Origin: Allodiplogaster sudhausi | Lineage: Eukaryota; Nematoda; Chromadorea; Rhabditida; Diplogasteridae | DNA: 64,000 nt | NCBI GenBank assembly: GCA_945643635.1 | Contig: CALZFC010000082.1 | Location: forward strand, 547,001-611,000 | Direction: 5' to 3' | Shown: one piece after another, positions 39,213-49,862 of the stretch | How the letters are laid out: each line of letters begins with the position of its first letter | How positions within the stretch are numbered: position 1 is the first letter of the stretch | Notes under the pieces: model-generated | Told to the model about the DNA's origin: nothing | Seen by the model: only the letters and a program-made list of their open reading frames with translations | Databases searched by the model: none | Program-made: the position numbers and the translations under genes

Positions 39213-40303
39213 ACAGGCTCCCTTTTTCTTGCTCGCCATTATCCTCTGCATACTGCCAGATGCTTATCACAAAATAATATCAGACTATGCCACAGGATAT
39301 TCGCATAAGGCAAGAAGAGTGTTGTTGAGCATGCGAGAGACGCAGGCCTCGTAGTATCTTCATCCTCATGATTAGCCACTAACATAAAAGCGACACTTCC
39401 TACGGCGCCTGTGCTTGTATAATGATGTATATATCGAACATTGCATAAGCTTTATGCTCGAAATTGTCTATACTGCTTAATTTTAATTTGCCGTACCAGA
39501 TGAACTTTCCTTTTTCTTGATCTCAATCAAGCCTACACAAAAAAAGAAAGATTGTGATAATAGCATTATTAGTTATATTCAAAGTTCATTGAAAATGATG
39601 TCGAGAAAGACCTTAGCGATCATCTCTCGTTCTATTTATCTCTCAATCTCTTTTTTTATATTTCTTTTTTCTTTTCTCTTTTCTCTCTCTCTGTCTCCCT
39701 CTTTCTTTCTCTAGCTTTCTCCCACTTCTTTTACTCTCATGCTCTCTCTTCCTTCTCAACCGAGAGAAGAGGACTTTTCATTGACATAACAAAGCGTCCA
39801 TTACGGATTTTTTTTTCAAATGTGTATGCTTAGTCTATATTGGACAATGGCTATACACTTAGTGGAACCTTTGCATATCGTTTTCAATGGGATAATCATT
39901 GAAACAATCAGTAAGTATATATTAATCTATCAAAATATTCGTGAAAGTGATCATAGAACAGCATTAAACTATAGCAAATTGAGAATAAAGCACAAACAAC
40001 TTGCGAGAGAACTTCGACAAAGTCTATGAACATTGGACACTCATCTCTCAATAAATGATTTAAGAATTCCATAGAAATTTGAACAGCATGAAAGATAAAA
40101 TATAGATATCAATGTGTAGTGTGTACATGGTCTAAGGACGATTTAAAGAGACAGAGCCAGTAGTGTTCTGAATGGGGCCCGCGGAGGATGCAGGATGATG
40201 GCGATTAGGGGCCACCAGGCTGTAAAAAGGGACCCCATTTAGCTATGTCTCTATCTCTCTCTCAGTAGCCCGCTGTCTCTCTCTCTCATTAGCTCTCTAT
40301 TTC
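38221..40303. other. Intergenic; possible exon and short inverted copies
   Basis: The (CT)n tract at 39148-39211 is followed by ACACAG and an open block, 39223-39308, encoding APFFLLAIILCILPDAYHK. It ends at CATAAG|GCAAGA and could be a membrane-segment exon; no partner exon was found. A sequence of about 52 bp at 38929-38979 recurs inverted at 40136-40187. A purine-rich stretch at 38330-38450 has no clear meaning. Confidence 0.35.
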
Positions 40304-42270
40304 TCAGTAGCTTTCATTCTCTCCCTCCTCTCTCTTCGCTGACAGTTTCATATGCTGCCGTAGCTTCGGAATGAAGAGAGCAGCGATGAGTGGATTTATG
40401 AAGGTCGATAATGAAACGAGAAGCTGAGTGGTCGTCGACAGCCACAACGACATGTGGAGGTCTGGAAAGGCAAGGGCAACGGTGAAGAAACGGTCGGAAA
40501 AAGTATTGGCCAAGTGGTAGCATGTAAGGGCACTGGGGGCACCGGGGTTCGAACCCGTGGGTACTCATGGGTAGGCTGCTATACCTCTGAGCTACTACAA
40601 TCTACAGCTGCTATCATTCTTAGGAATTATGGGACTACACTAATAAAGAGGTTGAGCAAGCAAGATAACGAGAGAGACATTGAGAAGAGAGAGTGAGAGA
40701 GAGAGAAGGAAGAGAAAGTAGCATATCTAAATGTGTACACATTATCTTGATGGTGAGAGCGATGTGTATGTACAATAAAAAGTAAAAAATTTAGAAAAAA
40801 AAAATAATGAAAATGATTGAAACCAAGAAGGAAAAGTAGCATGAAGATGATCATGCAGCCGAAGGTGACACTCTCAGCCACGGACTGCACGAGGAGGCCG
40901 AGCGAGATGTGCAGTTGACGACGTCGCTCGAGCGCCATTGGCTGATGAGAAGCTCAACCAATTTTTTTCGTTGCAAAAAATAAAGTTAAAAAAACCTAAA
41001 ACCTATGGTATGCACATTTTTCGGCGCATAAATCCTTAAAAAAATTAACATCTTAAAAAATTGGATCAAACAACTACATATACCAAATTGGATCAAACAA
41101 CTACATATACCAAATTGGATCAAACAACTACATATACCAAATTGGATCAAACAACTACATATACCATTCGCCATCCGCTGATTGTGACGAAGAATGCAAA
41201 GGAGAACGGCCGTGTTGAGGGCGCAGTTGGCGAGAAGTTGAAGGAAAAGGTAGCCGTCGATTGAATGATGTAGTTGGAGAGAGAGAGAGAGAAGGTTAGC
41301 GAAAGAAAGAGAGAGAGAGAGAGAGAAAGTAAGGAAGGACGCACGACTTGCGGAAGGCCCTCCACGAATTCGACGAACATCGGGCATTCATCATTTGCGC
41401 GTATGTTTCCAAAGAGAAGAGAAGCAACAAAGTGAACGGCCTTCAACACTTATTTGTTATCTTTTTTGATCAATCATTAGAAGGGCAGCCAATATATCAG
41501 ATTTTCTTGAATACTGTGAGCAAATGCATGATGACAGACTAACAAGAATTAATTAAACTAGCCCAAGGGGCCGACAAGATGAGCGTGAACAGGATAAGCT
41601 CACGTAGGTCTGCACTCTTTCCAAGCACGATTACGATGAAGCGAATTAGCGAAATTGCCTTAATAAATAATTCACATTTTCATATAGTACGTATCCAAAC
41701 GTAACGTGTAGACTAACGGTAAGCAGCTTATACAATAGAAACAGTTTCTTACGCAAGAGACAGAGGCAATGCAGTTGGCGAGAGCTTGGACAGAGTGTTT
41801 GATGATGGAGCAGAGAAGGACGGGAAAGCGGAAGGAGGGAATTGTAAAGAGAAACAATTGGACCACGTTGAACAGCAGCATCGGCAGGGTCACGGCGAAG
41901 CTGGCGTACGTCAGGTAAACAACTGTCAGCTGTTCGAAAATAGAAGAGTAAGTATGTATGTATTTATGTATGTATGTACATATATGCAAACATATGATTA
42001 AAAGACGAAATGAAACAATATGTATCCCAAAAAGTTGATGATCGTTGTTAATCGTTTATAAGATATTGTGCTTTTGCTTCCAGGTAAACAGTAGCAGATG
42101 TACTAAACCTTGTAATTCTTCAGCAGCGCTCGCTCCCGGTAGATCATAATGCTAAGAGCGCCAACGGCAACGAGTCCGATCGATTTGGAAATAACGTTTC
42201 TGACAACAGCCGGATGATATTCCGCGACGAGAGGGAAAGAATCGAATAAGGAGACGGACGACGTTGTCAT
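40304..42270 (-). CDS. Seven-transmembrane receptor, nematode chemoreceptor-like (partial model)
   Basis: Likely a membrane sensory receptor signalling through G proteins. Supported exons: 42270-42109 (start; IGLVAVGALSIMIYRERALL), 41929-41753 (two hydrophobic segments, VYLTYASFAVTLPMLLFNVV and SIIKHSVQALANCIASV), 41658-41559 (ISLIRFIVIVLG, then LILFTLILSAPWA), about 41404-41345 (DECPMFVEFVEGLP, loop), about 41270-41166 (FLQLLANCALNTAVLLCILR), 40941-40824 (RRRQLHISLGLLVQS, FGCMIIFMLLFLLG), 40532-40304 (TQLLVSLSTFINPLIAALFI, PKLRQHMK, TGA). The final TM with NPLI followed by a basic tail is typical of rhodopsin-like and nematode serpentine receptors. The acceptor before 41270 is unclear because GA repeats interrupt this intron or exon, so the gene could be damaged. 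The receptor subfamily was not determined. Confidence 0.65.
40533..40605 (-). other. tRNA-like segment in receptor intron
   Basis: Minus strand: A-box TAGCTCAGAGG and a perfect B-box GGGTTCGAACCCC are correctly spaced. The would-be acceptor strands (ATTGTAG and TGCCCCC) do not pair, so it is a tRNA relic or SINE head rather than a working tRNA gene. It lies directly upstream of the last receptor exon. Confidence 0.45.
41061..41168. repeat. 27-bp minisatellite, four copies
   Basis: TTGGATCAAACAACTACATA plus TACCAAA is repeated four times head to tail with almost no divergence, within the receptor gene. Confidence 0.95.
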
Positions 42271-43608
42271 CCTTGAACAGACAAGAAAGAAGGTACTCAA
42301 GGAAATTGTTGACAACAGAGACCGAATCTTCGCATATTCATGCATGTATGTACATATCAAGAAAAGAACGCATGAGAACTTTTTGTCGGTGACATCGACA
42401 CTACTTATAAGCAAAAATCGAGAAGCGTAGTTAACCGTTAAAATATGGAAAGGAATCAACTGAAGTTGTATTAAAGAATGATGCCGTTGGTGTTCTAGGA
42501 AAGAACGAAGACAAAGTTGTTGCTCTTTTATCCACTTCTTGAATTTTGAACTAGTTGAACTTGTCATCAATGTTCATGGCTACTTTTTGTCTTTTTTTCA
42601 TTCTTTTGTTGGCTCTTAGAACGCAGCTCTCACTGTTGGTTTACATTTTGTTTTATCGATATAGAAAAAAACTTTAAAATAATTTCACATCAACTCTGTG
42701 TCTTCTTTGTTTCAGGCTCAGGTCATTAAGTTCCGTGCATATATTATATATAAATAGCTTGCCCCACAATTATTCTCCCTCGAGTACATGGACAAGCGTC
42801 TTGGGCATGTCCAAGTCTTTTATTGTCCAAGACACTTTAGGGACACGTGGGAGACATATCAGGGACACATTTCATAAGAAAATATTGTTTTGCCAAATTT
42901 GAATTTGCACAATTATGCATACTTGTTATCATAATTGTGTGAGCAAAAGGAAGAGGGACCGCTCACTATGAGCGAAACTAGGCAGAATGACATATGTATT
43001 CAGGAAAAAAGTCAGGTAAACTAAATAATATTTAACTAGGACAGTAATTAACATGCCGTCTCGGCACTAGAGCGCACCGCAAAATACAAAGCAAGGGTTA
43101 AAAATGATAAGTGAGGGGAGAAATTTGTAAATTCTTTGTTCTGTCGGGTTTGGCTTGTTTTTCGACATTTAGACATATCCGTCTCCTCGCTCGGCTGCTC
43201 GCGTCAGCTTCATCTCCTCGTGCGCTGCCTCGTACGCGGTTAATCTTCTGACTAGGTATCGGCCAATGGTTTTTCATGCCTCCTTTCTCTTTTTTTTTTT
43301 CAAAAAAACTCCAGGAGTTTTTTTTCATTTTCTTTTTTTTCCCAGCATTTCCAGGTTTTTTTTTAATGTTTCTAGGCGTTTTGTTTCATTTCCAAAGGCT
43401 CCAGGTGTTTTCCAATACGTGTTCTTATCATAGAGGACATTCATGACTCAAAATCGGCAAGTTCTGGCTTCATCTTAGTGAGGTCATATAGAGCTGAAAG
43501 ATTGCTAATCTGTATTCATATCAAAGGCTTCATGCAAAACCATCGAATAAAAGCATCAACTTTATGAAATAATTATAAATGTCTGGGAAAGTATCAGATT
43601 TGATGGCA
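42271..43608. other. Intergenic, nothing recognised
   Basis: No exon was supported. T-rich stretches at 43280-43390 repeat a loose motif CCAGG(T/A)GTTTTTTTT (CTCCAGGAGTTTT, TTCCAGGTTTTTT, CTCCAGGTGTTTT), suggesting an old slipped tandem repeat. Confidence 0.4.
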
Positions 43609-43668
43609 TTATAGCGCCCGAGCGATGTACAGGCCCATGACCAAGAGTGCCGATGCTGCAATAATCAC
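43609..43668 (-). CDS. Candidate last exon: C-terminal membrane segment
   Basis: After GTGTGCAG the minus strand reads VIIAASALLVMGLYIARAL and TAA, an ideal single membrane helix with a short basic tail. It may be the C-terminus of the Thr-rich gene upstream (43.6-48.8 kb), making that a type I membrane protein. However, the phase left by the Thr-rich exon at 46254-46211 or 45906-45863 does not fit, so the link is weak. Confidence 0.3.
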   Translation of the reverse strand: MIIAASALLVMGLYIARAL

Positions 43669-43672
43669 CTGC

Positions 43673-43870
43673 ACACAAGAAAAGAAAGCGTTAAGATCAA
43701 CGCTCCTGGCTACGGTTTGAATCGTCAAAATTCCTCATAACGGTTAGGACCGTAGGAATCGGGTCATTTCAAATCGTTGGTTGAAATCGTTGGGTACGAA
43801 AGCGTTAGAAGGCGGAGGCGAGGGCAAAGCGTTAAGATTAACGCTTTCGTCTGTCAGCAAGCAGCACCTG
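43673..43870. repeat. AAAGCGTT-repeat element, copy 1
   Basis: The segment starts CACACAAGAAAAGAAAGCGTT and repeats AAAGCGTT or its complement AACGCT(TT) several times, ending near AACGCTTTCGTCTG. The same terminus occurs inverted at the end of the 47283-47508 cluster, suggesting a small repeat family. A poly-C/CT tract follows at 43880-43960. Confidence 0.5.
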
Positions 43871-43989
43871 CACCTTCAAACCCCCCCCCCCCCCTCCTCT
43901 TTCTCTCTCTCTCTCATTTCTCTCTCTCTCATTTCTCTCTCTCTCTCTCTCTCTCTCTCTTCTATCATCACTTCCCCCACCATCCTGCG

Positions 43990-45906
43990 GCTCAGGTTAG
44001 CTAATTATCTAACTTTCGCGAACGGAATATTTCTCTGTTTTTGGCCCTTCTGTGACCAAAACAACAGTTAAGAGAGATAATCTGAGAGACTCGAGCACGG
44101 GCATGTCGGGAACAAAATTTTTTTTTTGATTTTTTATTCCTTCTAATGTCTTACGTAGCACCCTATAGAGATCAAAAAAAATTGTTTTAAAAATTTTTTT
44201 CTGTTATTTCACCATGGATATGCACCGAAAACCCAAAAAAACCTCAAATGATCATAACTTTGTTCGTTGTTGAGATATATTAATTTTGAACTGTTTATTC
44301 AATTCCAAATTGAAAGGCGCACAAAACTCGTGTTAATCACTTTTTAAAAATATTTCATTAAAGGCCTCATTTTGGCATTTTAATATTTCGAGTGGTGCGT
44401 TTGGGGCATAAAAACCCCCCCATGTCAAAAAGCTGAAAGCACCACGTAAAAGAGCGACCTTTGTTACCCCTATTTAGATACATTTCATTCAGAAATCCGG
44501 TCCCCAATTTTACAACATTTTGACTTGAAGAGCGCGAGTCGGTCAAAATGGCGCATTTTTCGACCGCCGAGGCACCGCGCAAGCGCATTCATCGATCCAT
44601 AACTGCGGTCGATATCAATATTATAAAATCGTAAGTATATCATCTTAGAGCTCTCACGGAGATCTTCAAATGTTACATACATACTTTTATTGAAAAGTTT
44701 CAATTTATATGGGAAATTTCGTTCTGTACAATTAGAAGGCTTAAAAAACTACTTTAAAAACATTTTCGCCTGTCGAAACATACATCATAAGAAAGAGGAT
44801 GAAATTTTGTACAAGATGAACCCTTTTCAATGGAATTGCATGCATACGATCTTTTGTTATAAGCCATAAGAGTAGTGCCAGTAGCGTCGCTGTCATTTTG
44901 CCCAAAAATTCACATTTTAGGTTATTCGAATTAGAATATTCCAAATTCGAATTAGAATATTCCAATCATTTTTTCTATAGTTTTTCCATAAGGCCATGCT
45001 GTCCTAGTCTTATGGCTTATAACAAAAGATCGTATGCATGGAATTCCATTGAAAGGGGTTCATCTTGTAGCAAATTTCATCCTCTTTCTTATGATGTATA
45101 TTTCGACAGGCGATAATGTTTTTAAAGTAGTTTTTTAAGCCTTATAATTGTACAGAACGAAATTTCCCATATAAATTGAAACTTTTCAATAAAAGTATGT
45201 ATGTAACATTTGAAGATCTCCGTGAGATCTCTTAGATGATATACTTACGGTTTTGTAATATTGACATTGAACGCAGTTATGGATAGATGAATGTGCTTGC
45301 ATGGTGCCTCGGCGGCCGAAAAATGTGCCATTTTGACCGACTCGCGCGCTTCAAGTCAAAATGTTGTAAAATTGGGGACCGGATTTCTGAATGAAATGTA
45401 TCTAAATAGGGGTAACAAAGGTCGCTCTTTCACGTGGTGCTTTCAGCTTTTTGACATGGGGGGGGGTTTTTATGCCCCAAACGCACCACTCGAAATATTA
45501 AAATGCCAAAATGAGGCCTTTAATATTTTTAGAAAGTGGTTAACATGAGTTTTGTGCGCCTTTCAATTTGGAATTGAATAAACAGTTCAAAATTAATATA
45601 TCTCAACAAAGAACAAAGTTATGATCATTTGATTTTTTTGGGTTTTCGGTGCATATCCATGGTGAAATTACAGAAAAAAATTTTTGAAACAATTTTTTTG
45701 GGATCTCTATATTGTGCTACATAAGCCATTAGAAGGAATAAAAAATCAAAAAAATAATTTTGTTCCCGACATGTCTTGTATAGAGGCCTGCTCGAACCTC
45801 TAGAATGTCTTAAATAGAATAAAATCAAAATAAAGTTCGCAAAAGTCGATAATTTAGCTAACCTGTTATCCGTTGAGATGTTGGGAGTCGTTGTCGTCGA
45901 TTGTAC
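43990..45906. repeat. Large inverted repeat, arms about 0.9 kb
   Basis: Left arm from about 43990 to 44940 and right arm from about 44950 to 45906 are inverted copies meeting at a GAATTAGAATATTCC core. Shared strings include CATTTCATTCAGAAATCCGG, TAAGCCATAAGA-type sequence and GTTCCCGACATG. The outermost sequence on both sides is an exon-donor junction (CAG|GTTAGCTAA), so part of a Thr-rich exon's intron was duplicated in reverse on the left. Arms are more diverged toward their ends. Confidence 0.85.
45863..45906 (-). CDS. Thr-rich 44-bp exon, duplicate 1
   Basis: Bounded by CTTCCAG and GTTAGC, the minus strand reads VQSTTTTPNISTDN. It is one of two copies produced by the tandem duplication and a candidate exon of a mucin-like gene. 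Confidence 0.4.
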
Positions 45907-45947
45907 CTGGAAGTAGACAGAGAGAGAGAGAGAGAAAGACATTTTGC

Positions 45948-46022
45948 TCCTGACCGGACCCGAACCACCACCCCCCGCGCGCAAGTTTCTCACGTTAGCC
46001 ACTAGGCCACCACCCCACCCAT
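45948..46022 (-). other. tRNA-like segment, duplicate 1
   Basis: Minus strand: A-box GTGGCCTAGTGGCTAACG and B-box GGTTCGGGTCC (one mismatch) are spaced as in a tRNA. The arms pair poorly, so this is most likely a tRNA-derived SINE head. It is repeated at 46294-46368. Confidence 0.45.
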
Positions 46023-46210
46023 TCGGCTATCTGCATTAGATAATGTAGGGATCTCTATAGGGTGCTACATAAGCCATTAGAAGGAATAAAAAATCAAAAA
46101 AATAATTTTGTTCCCGACATGTCTTGTATAGAGGCCTGCTCGAACCTCTAGAATGTCTTAAATAGAATAAAATCAAAATAAAGTTCGCAAAAGTCGATAA
46201 TTTAGCTAAC

Positions 46211-46254
46211 CTGTTATCCGTTGAGATGTTGGGAGTCGTTGTCGTCGATTGTAC
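46211..46254 (-). CDS. Thr-rich 44-bp exon, duplicate 2
   Basis: Identical in sequence and splice sites to the exon at 45863-45906. Because 44 bp is not a multiple of three, including both copies in one mRNA would shift the frame; alternative or exclusive use would be required. Confidence 0.4.
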
Positions 46255-46293
46255 CTGGAAGTAGACAGAGAGAGAGAGAGAAAGACATTTTGC

Positions 46294-46368
46294 TCCTGAC
46301 CGGACCCGAACCACCACCCCCCGCGCGCAAGTTTCTCACGTTAGCCACTAGGCCACCACCCCACCCAT
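46294..46368 (-). other. tRNA-like segment, duplicate 2
   Basis: Second copy of the tRNA-like segment at 45948-46022, carried by the tandem duplication, with the same A-box and B-box. Confidence 0.45.
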
Positions 46369-46739
46369 TCGGCTATCTGCATTAGATAATGTAGTGATAA
46401 AGGGGGGGGGGGGTGGCATTTGCGCAACGATGTTCTTTTCTCTCCCTCTCACCTCTCTTTCTCTCTCATCTCTCTCCTTGTCCCTATATAAATCTCTATT
46501 AATGAGAAGTGTTTTTTTCGAATCATTAACACTATAAATGTAGAAAATAGTGGAAGAGTGGGCAATCGTCTTTCGCCCTCATTCACAGACTGTTAATTGT
46601 GTTGTTTGAAATGTGTGAGAAGGGCAATTTACATAGTAACAGATTCTAAATGAGTGTTAATGAACGAAATGCTTGTTTGAGCCAATCAATTACGAGAAGC
46701 TCTGTACATACATTGCGAGTATACATGCATCCCCTTGTC

Positions 46740-46915
46740 TTACTCGCTGCGGAGAGAAAGAGAGAAAGGGAGAGAGAGACAGAGATAGAGAGAGACAGAT
46801 AGACAGACAGACACAAAGACAGACAGAAAGACAGACAGAAAGACAGACAGAAAGACAGACAGACAGAGAAAGAGAGAGAGAGAGAGAGACAGAGAGAGAG
46901 AGACAGAGAAAAACA
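46740..46915. repeat. (GA)n and (CAGA)n microsatellite
   Basis: GA repeats flank an interrupted GACAGACAGAAA tract. A related GA-rich tract lies at 47144-47275. Both generate artificial open frames. Confidence 0.95.
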
Positions 46916-47282
46916 AAACTAAAAGAGTTGGAGACCAAAAAATATCACGAACTTAAATGCATATTTAGTGCGTCATATGATTTCAATACTTATAAGACAA
47001 CGATTTTCCGGCCGCAGAGTGTTTCTAACGCTTTCCAAAACCGAAAAGCTTTCAATCTTCATTAATGTGACTAACTGTTTTTTTTCTTTTTCAAATCATT
47101 AACACGCGAATGTTAGACAAAGTGGACGACCTGTTAAATGAGAGAGACAGTCAAGAGAGAGTGAGAGAGAATGAGAGAGACTGTGAAGAGAGAGAGAGAG
47201 AGAGATAGAGAAAGAATGAGAGAGACAGTGAAGATTAAGTGAAAGAGAATGAGAGAGACAGTGAAGAGAGAGAGAGATTTGG

Positions 47283-47508
47283 AAAGCGTACACCGCAACG
47301 CTTTGCAATGAAAAGCGTTGCGATCAACGCTTTGTAAAACTGAAAATCGTTGCGATCAACGCTTTGCGAAACTGAAAAGCGTTGGGGGGTCTACGCTTTC
47401 CAAAAAGTCGCCCGAGGCGCCCCTCAAAGCGTAATTCCTAACGCTTTCAACCCCAACTATATGGCCAAAACGCTTTCTCAACGCTTTATTTTCTTGTGTG
47501 TGGAGGTC
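47283..47508. repeat. AAAGCGTT-repeat element, copy 2
   Basis: At least eight copies of AAAGCGTT or AACGCTTT in both orientations occur within about 220 bp, including GCGATCAACGCTTTG twice. The right end reads AACGCTTTATTTTCTTGTGTG, the inverse of the left end of the 43673 segment. No coding content. Confidence 0.6.
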
Positions 47509-47558
47509 CCTAAATTAGCACTTGTTGGGAGACTTTAGTTAGCGACCGAATTGCTAAC

Positions 47559-47852
47559 GGTGTGTCAAGCGGATACGGAGCGGCCTTGGTTTTCGGCGAT
47601 GCGGGGGAAGTCACTTTAGAAGCCATCGCTGGAGTGACTGCCACGTCAGTGGATGTCAATTCATTGGTTCTCACTTCAGGGGTTGTCGGTTCAGTGGTTG
47701 CCACTTCAGGGGTTGTCACTTCAGTGGTTGTCACTTCAGTGGTTGTCACTTCAGTGGTTGTCACTTCAGTGGTTCTCACTTCAGTGGTTGTCACTTCAGT
47801 GGTTCTCACTTCAGTACTTGTCACTTCAGTGGTTGCCGCTACAGTAGTTGTC
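47559..47852 (-). CDS. Candidate exon: Thr-rich, mucin-like repeats
   Basis: Between CCCAG and GTTAGC the minus strand is open for about 98 codons. It reads repeated TTEVTTTEV/RTTEV units and then a Pro/Ser/Thr/Lys-rich tail (MASKVTSPASPKTKAAPYP). A 15-bp minisatellite encodes the repeats. Such Thr/Ser/Pro domains are usually heavily O-glycosylated. Candidate N-terminal exons lie upstream and a possible membrane exon downstream at 43609-43668; the joins could not be proven. Confidence 0.4.
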
Positions 47853-47916
47853 CTGGGTAATTTTTCTTCTATTTTTTGCTTTCCTTAAGTATCAAAAGTC
47901 AAGCGAACGCCATGAA

Positions 47917-48189
47917 CTAGCGATATTCCATTAAAATGCACTTTTTTGCAGAAATTGATGCAACAACTCGGAGAATTGGAGAAAATGCATACCGGATTGG
48001 AATGCTCATGCAGCAGGTGCGCATATTATCTCGAGCGACGTTGAAGAGGCCTCCAACTAAACTTGAAAAAAAAGCCTGCGTTAGGCCCTGGTAGCTGATC
48101 CGCCTTGAAGAGTTAAATCCCCACTGCTCTGCAGCAACTGGCTCTATCTCATCTCCGAGATGCCATTGGAAACAACCGTTCAGACACAC
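47917..48189 (-). other. Open stretch, possibly exonic
   Basis: The minus strand is open for 90 codons and begins MCLNGCFQWHLGDEIEPVAA. It sits between the candidate signal-peptide exon and the Thr-rich exon. The splice signals are not convincing. Confidence 0.2.
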
Positions 48190-48515
48190 ATCCGTCTCCT
48201 TAAATCATGAATTTCGTTTGACAAATTTCACGATTGTTCCGTAGTCAATTAATTGTGTTGGCCAACAGGGCCTTTGGTTCGAGATGTATAAAAAAACAAG
48301 AAGATGTAAATTTCGGTCTTAACTAACTTTGCAGTCTTTCCTTTTGAATGCGGCAACATAGCAATTGTCGAAATAATAAAAATCATAATTGAGAAAGTAT
48401 ATTTTCTCGAAAGCGGTATAATTCGAGATGACCGCTGAAAATTAGAGGAATTTAGTTCATAATTGCTCATGCAAAATCTGATTGCAAAAAGCTGTGGAAT
48501 GAAAACGCTGAGTTT

Positions 48516-48802
48516 CATGTCAGTTCAGCATAGGACCGGAAGACTTGGACAGAAAGGAAAATGATTGCACGGAAGGCCTCCGGGCAGGCCTCAGGTTCGT
48601 TAGAATGCCTCTCGTTGTAGATGTAATCGAGATGGTCGAAGATGTTGCCCTTCCAATTCCGAATTGCGGAGTCGTCGAAATAATACCACTTGGGAGGGAG
48701 CGGAGGACGGGAAGAATCAGCTGCAGCAAAGCGCACAAGAAGCACCAGAGAAGCAAAGAAAAGGAGCGGGAGTAAGCGATAACTTGGACGAGAGTCGTCC
48801 AT
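48516..48802 (-). CDS. Candidate first exon of a secreted or membrane protein
   Basis: The minus-strand frame starts MDDSRPSYRLLPLLFFASLV, continuing into a hydrophobic core (LLVRFAAADS) typical of a signal peptide or anchor. It is followed by PPLPPKWYYFDDSAIRNWKG and EACPEAF. An in-frame upstream ATG lies at 48853. The reading frame ends at TGA unless it is spliced at GTCTTC or GTCCTA near its end. It is the best candidate 5' exon for the Thr-rich gene downstream. The family was not recognised. Confidence 0.4.
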
Positions 48803-48853
48803 CTCGGGAATGATGGGCAAGGAGAAATCTGTCTTTATTGTATAAAACTCCAA

Positions 48854-49862
48854 GTGTTAGCGTTGACATGTCCCAAACTGAGTAGTGTGGGAAAATATAA
48901 TCTAATTTTTCTGTTCGCCGAAGCTATCATCACGTGAGAATCCATTTTACGACTTCGATTCAGTAAGACGAGAAGAGCATTTTCGTTTCATATTCGTTTC
49001 TTAAACTTGGCTGTTTGACTTCTTCATGTAAATATGTAATGTGCTGGTTGTAAGCGGTTGCTTTAATCACCCAAGTGTGAGGATAGACTGTAACATCATG
49101 CCAGACCAAAATATTTGCAATGGCAATAGCCATTAAGAAAGAAATTCAAAGTGTACGCAACTTCAAACAAATTTTCATCGGACTCTTTATTTTTGTCGTT
49201 TGGCGAATCTTTTGAGTAAGTGAAGATTAGTACCTTATCAATGACAAAATTCCTGTTTTATTATATCTGCATTGAGTATCTCATTGAAAATACCACAATA
49301 TTTCCCCTCTCTCCTAGAACACCTCTTCATCATACGTGTTATACGAGAATCAGAGATCAGAAACGAGCAAGCGAAAGGTTAAGATAAGCACGAATTAGAG
49401 AGAAAAGTAGAGCTAGAACGAGAAGAGAGTGCAGAACGAGTTTTTTTTCGGTTTTTTTTTATAAAACTCTAGCCGATGTCTTTGAAATCTCCAAACACGA
49501 CAGAAGAAGTTTTTCTGTACTTGAAAGCATCAGTAAAGGAAAATACACTAATATTCATCTCATGTGATTCAGTTGCAAAAATATCGACGAATCGGTAAGA
49601 TGGTAAAATGGTCATACGTATCATAACTTTAAAATGTATAGTGCAAGTTCGTTCAGAGTATTTGTAATTGGTACCAAGATCCAGGGCGGGACTGCAGTAT
49701 GTACTTATGTCGTGCAATGAGTAAATATTTACACCTTTATTAGGAAGCATCGTGACTTCTTCTCAAATTCCATTGAAGAAGTGTTGACAGAGAGTGAGAA
49801 GTCGGAATAGACAAAGCATAAGATTGGCTCTTGGCAGATTGCCAGGAGTGGTTGTTTCTTCC
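48854..49862. other. Intergenic, nothing recognised
   Basis: No exon was supported between the candidate secreted-protein exon and the 3' end of legumain. The open frames here lack splice sites and similarity. Confidence 0.5.

Larger units (their letters stand above)
45701..46394. repeat. Tandem duplication, about 348 bp x 2
   Basis: Units 45701-46048 and 46049-46394 are nearly identical and differ mainly in the length of a GA tract. Each contains the end of the large inverted repeat, a 44-bp Thr-rich exon and a tRNA-like segment. High identity indicates a recent event. Confidence 0.95.

Noticed and set aside
39112..39354. Ser/Leu-rich open frames (also near 43.9, 51.4 and 53.4 kb)
   Set aside because: They are translations of CT or GA microsatellites; only the block after ACACAG at 39223 was kept as a weak exon candidate.
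41061..41168. Four regularly spaced repeats resembling a CRISPR array
   Set aside because: The 27-bp units are contiguous with no spacers, in an animal genome; it is a minisatellite.
47562..47888. Plus-strand VVTS-repeat protein
   Set aside because: It is the antisense reading of the same 15-bp repeats; the minus strand has the better splice sites and a plausible Thr-rich composition.
49469..49750. 93-codon minus-strand frame downstream of legumain
   Set aside because: AT-rich, with no signal peptide, motif or splice context; the legumain stop at 49863 is well supported.
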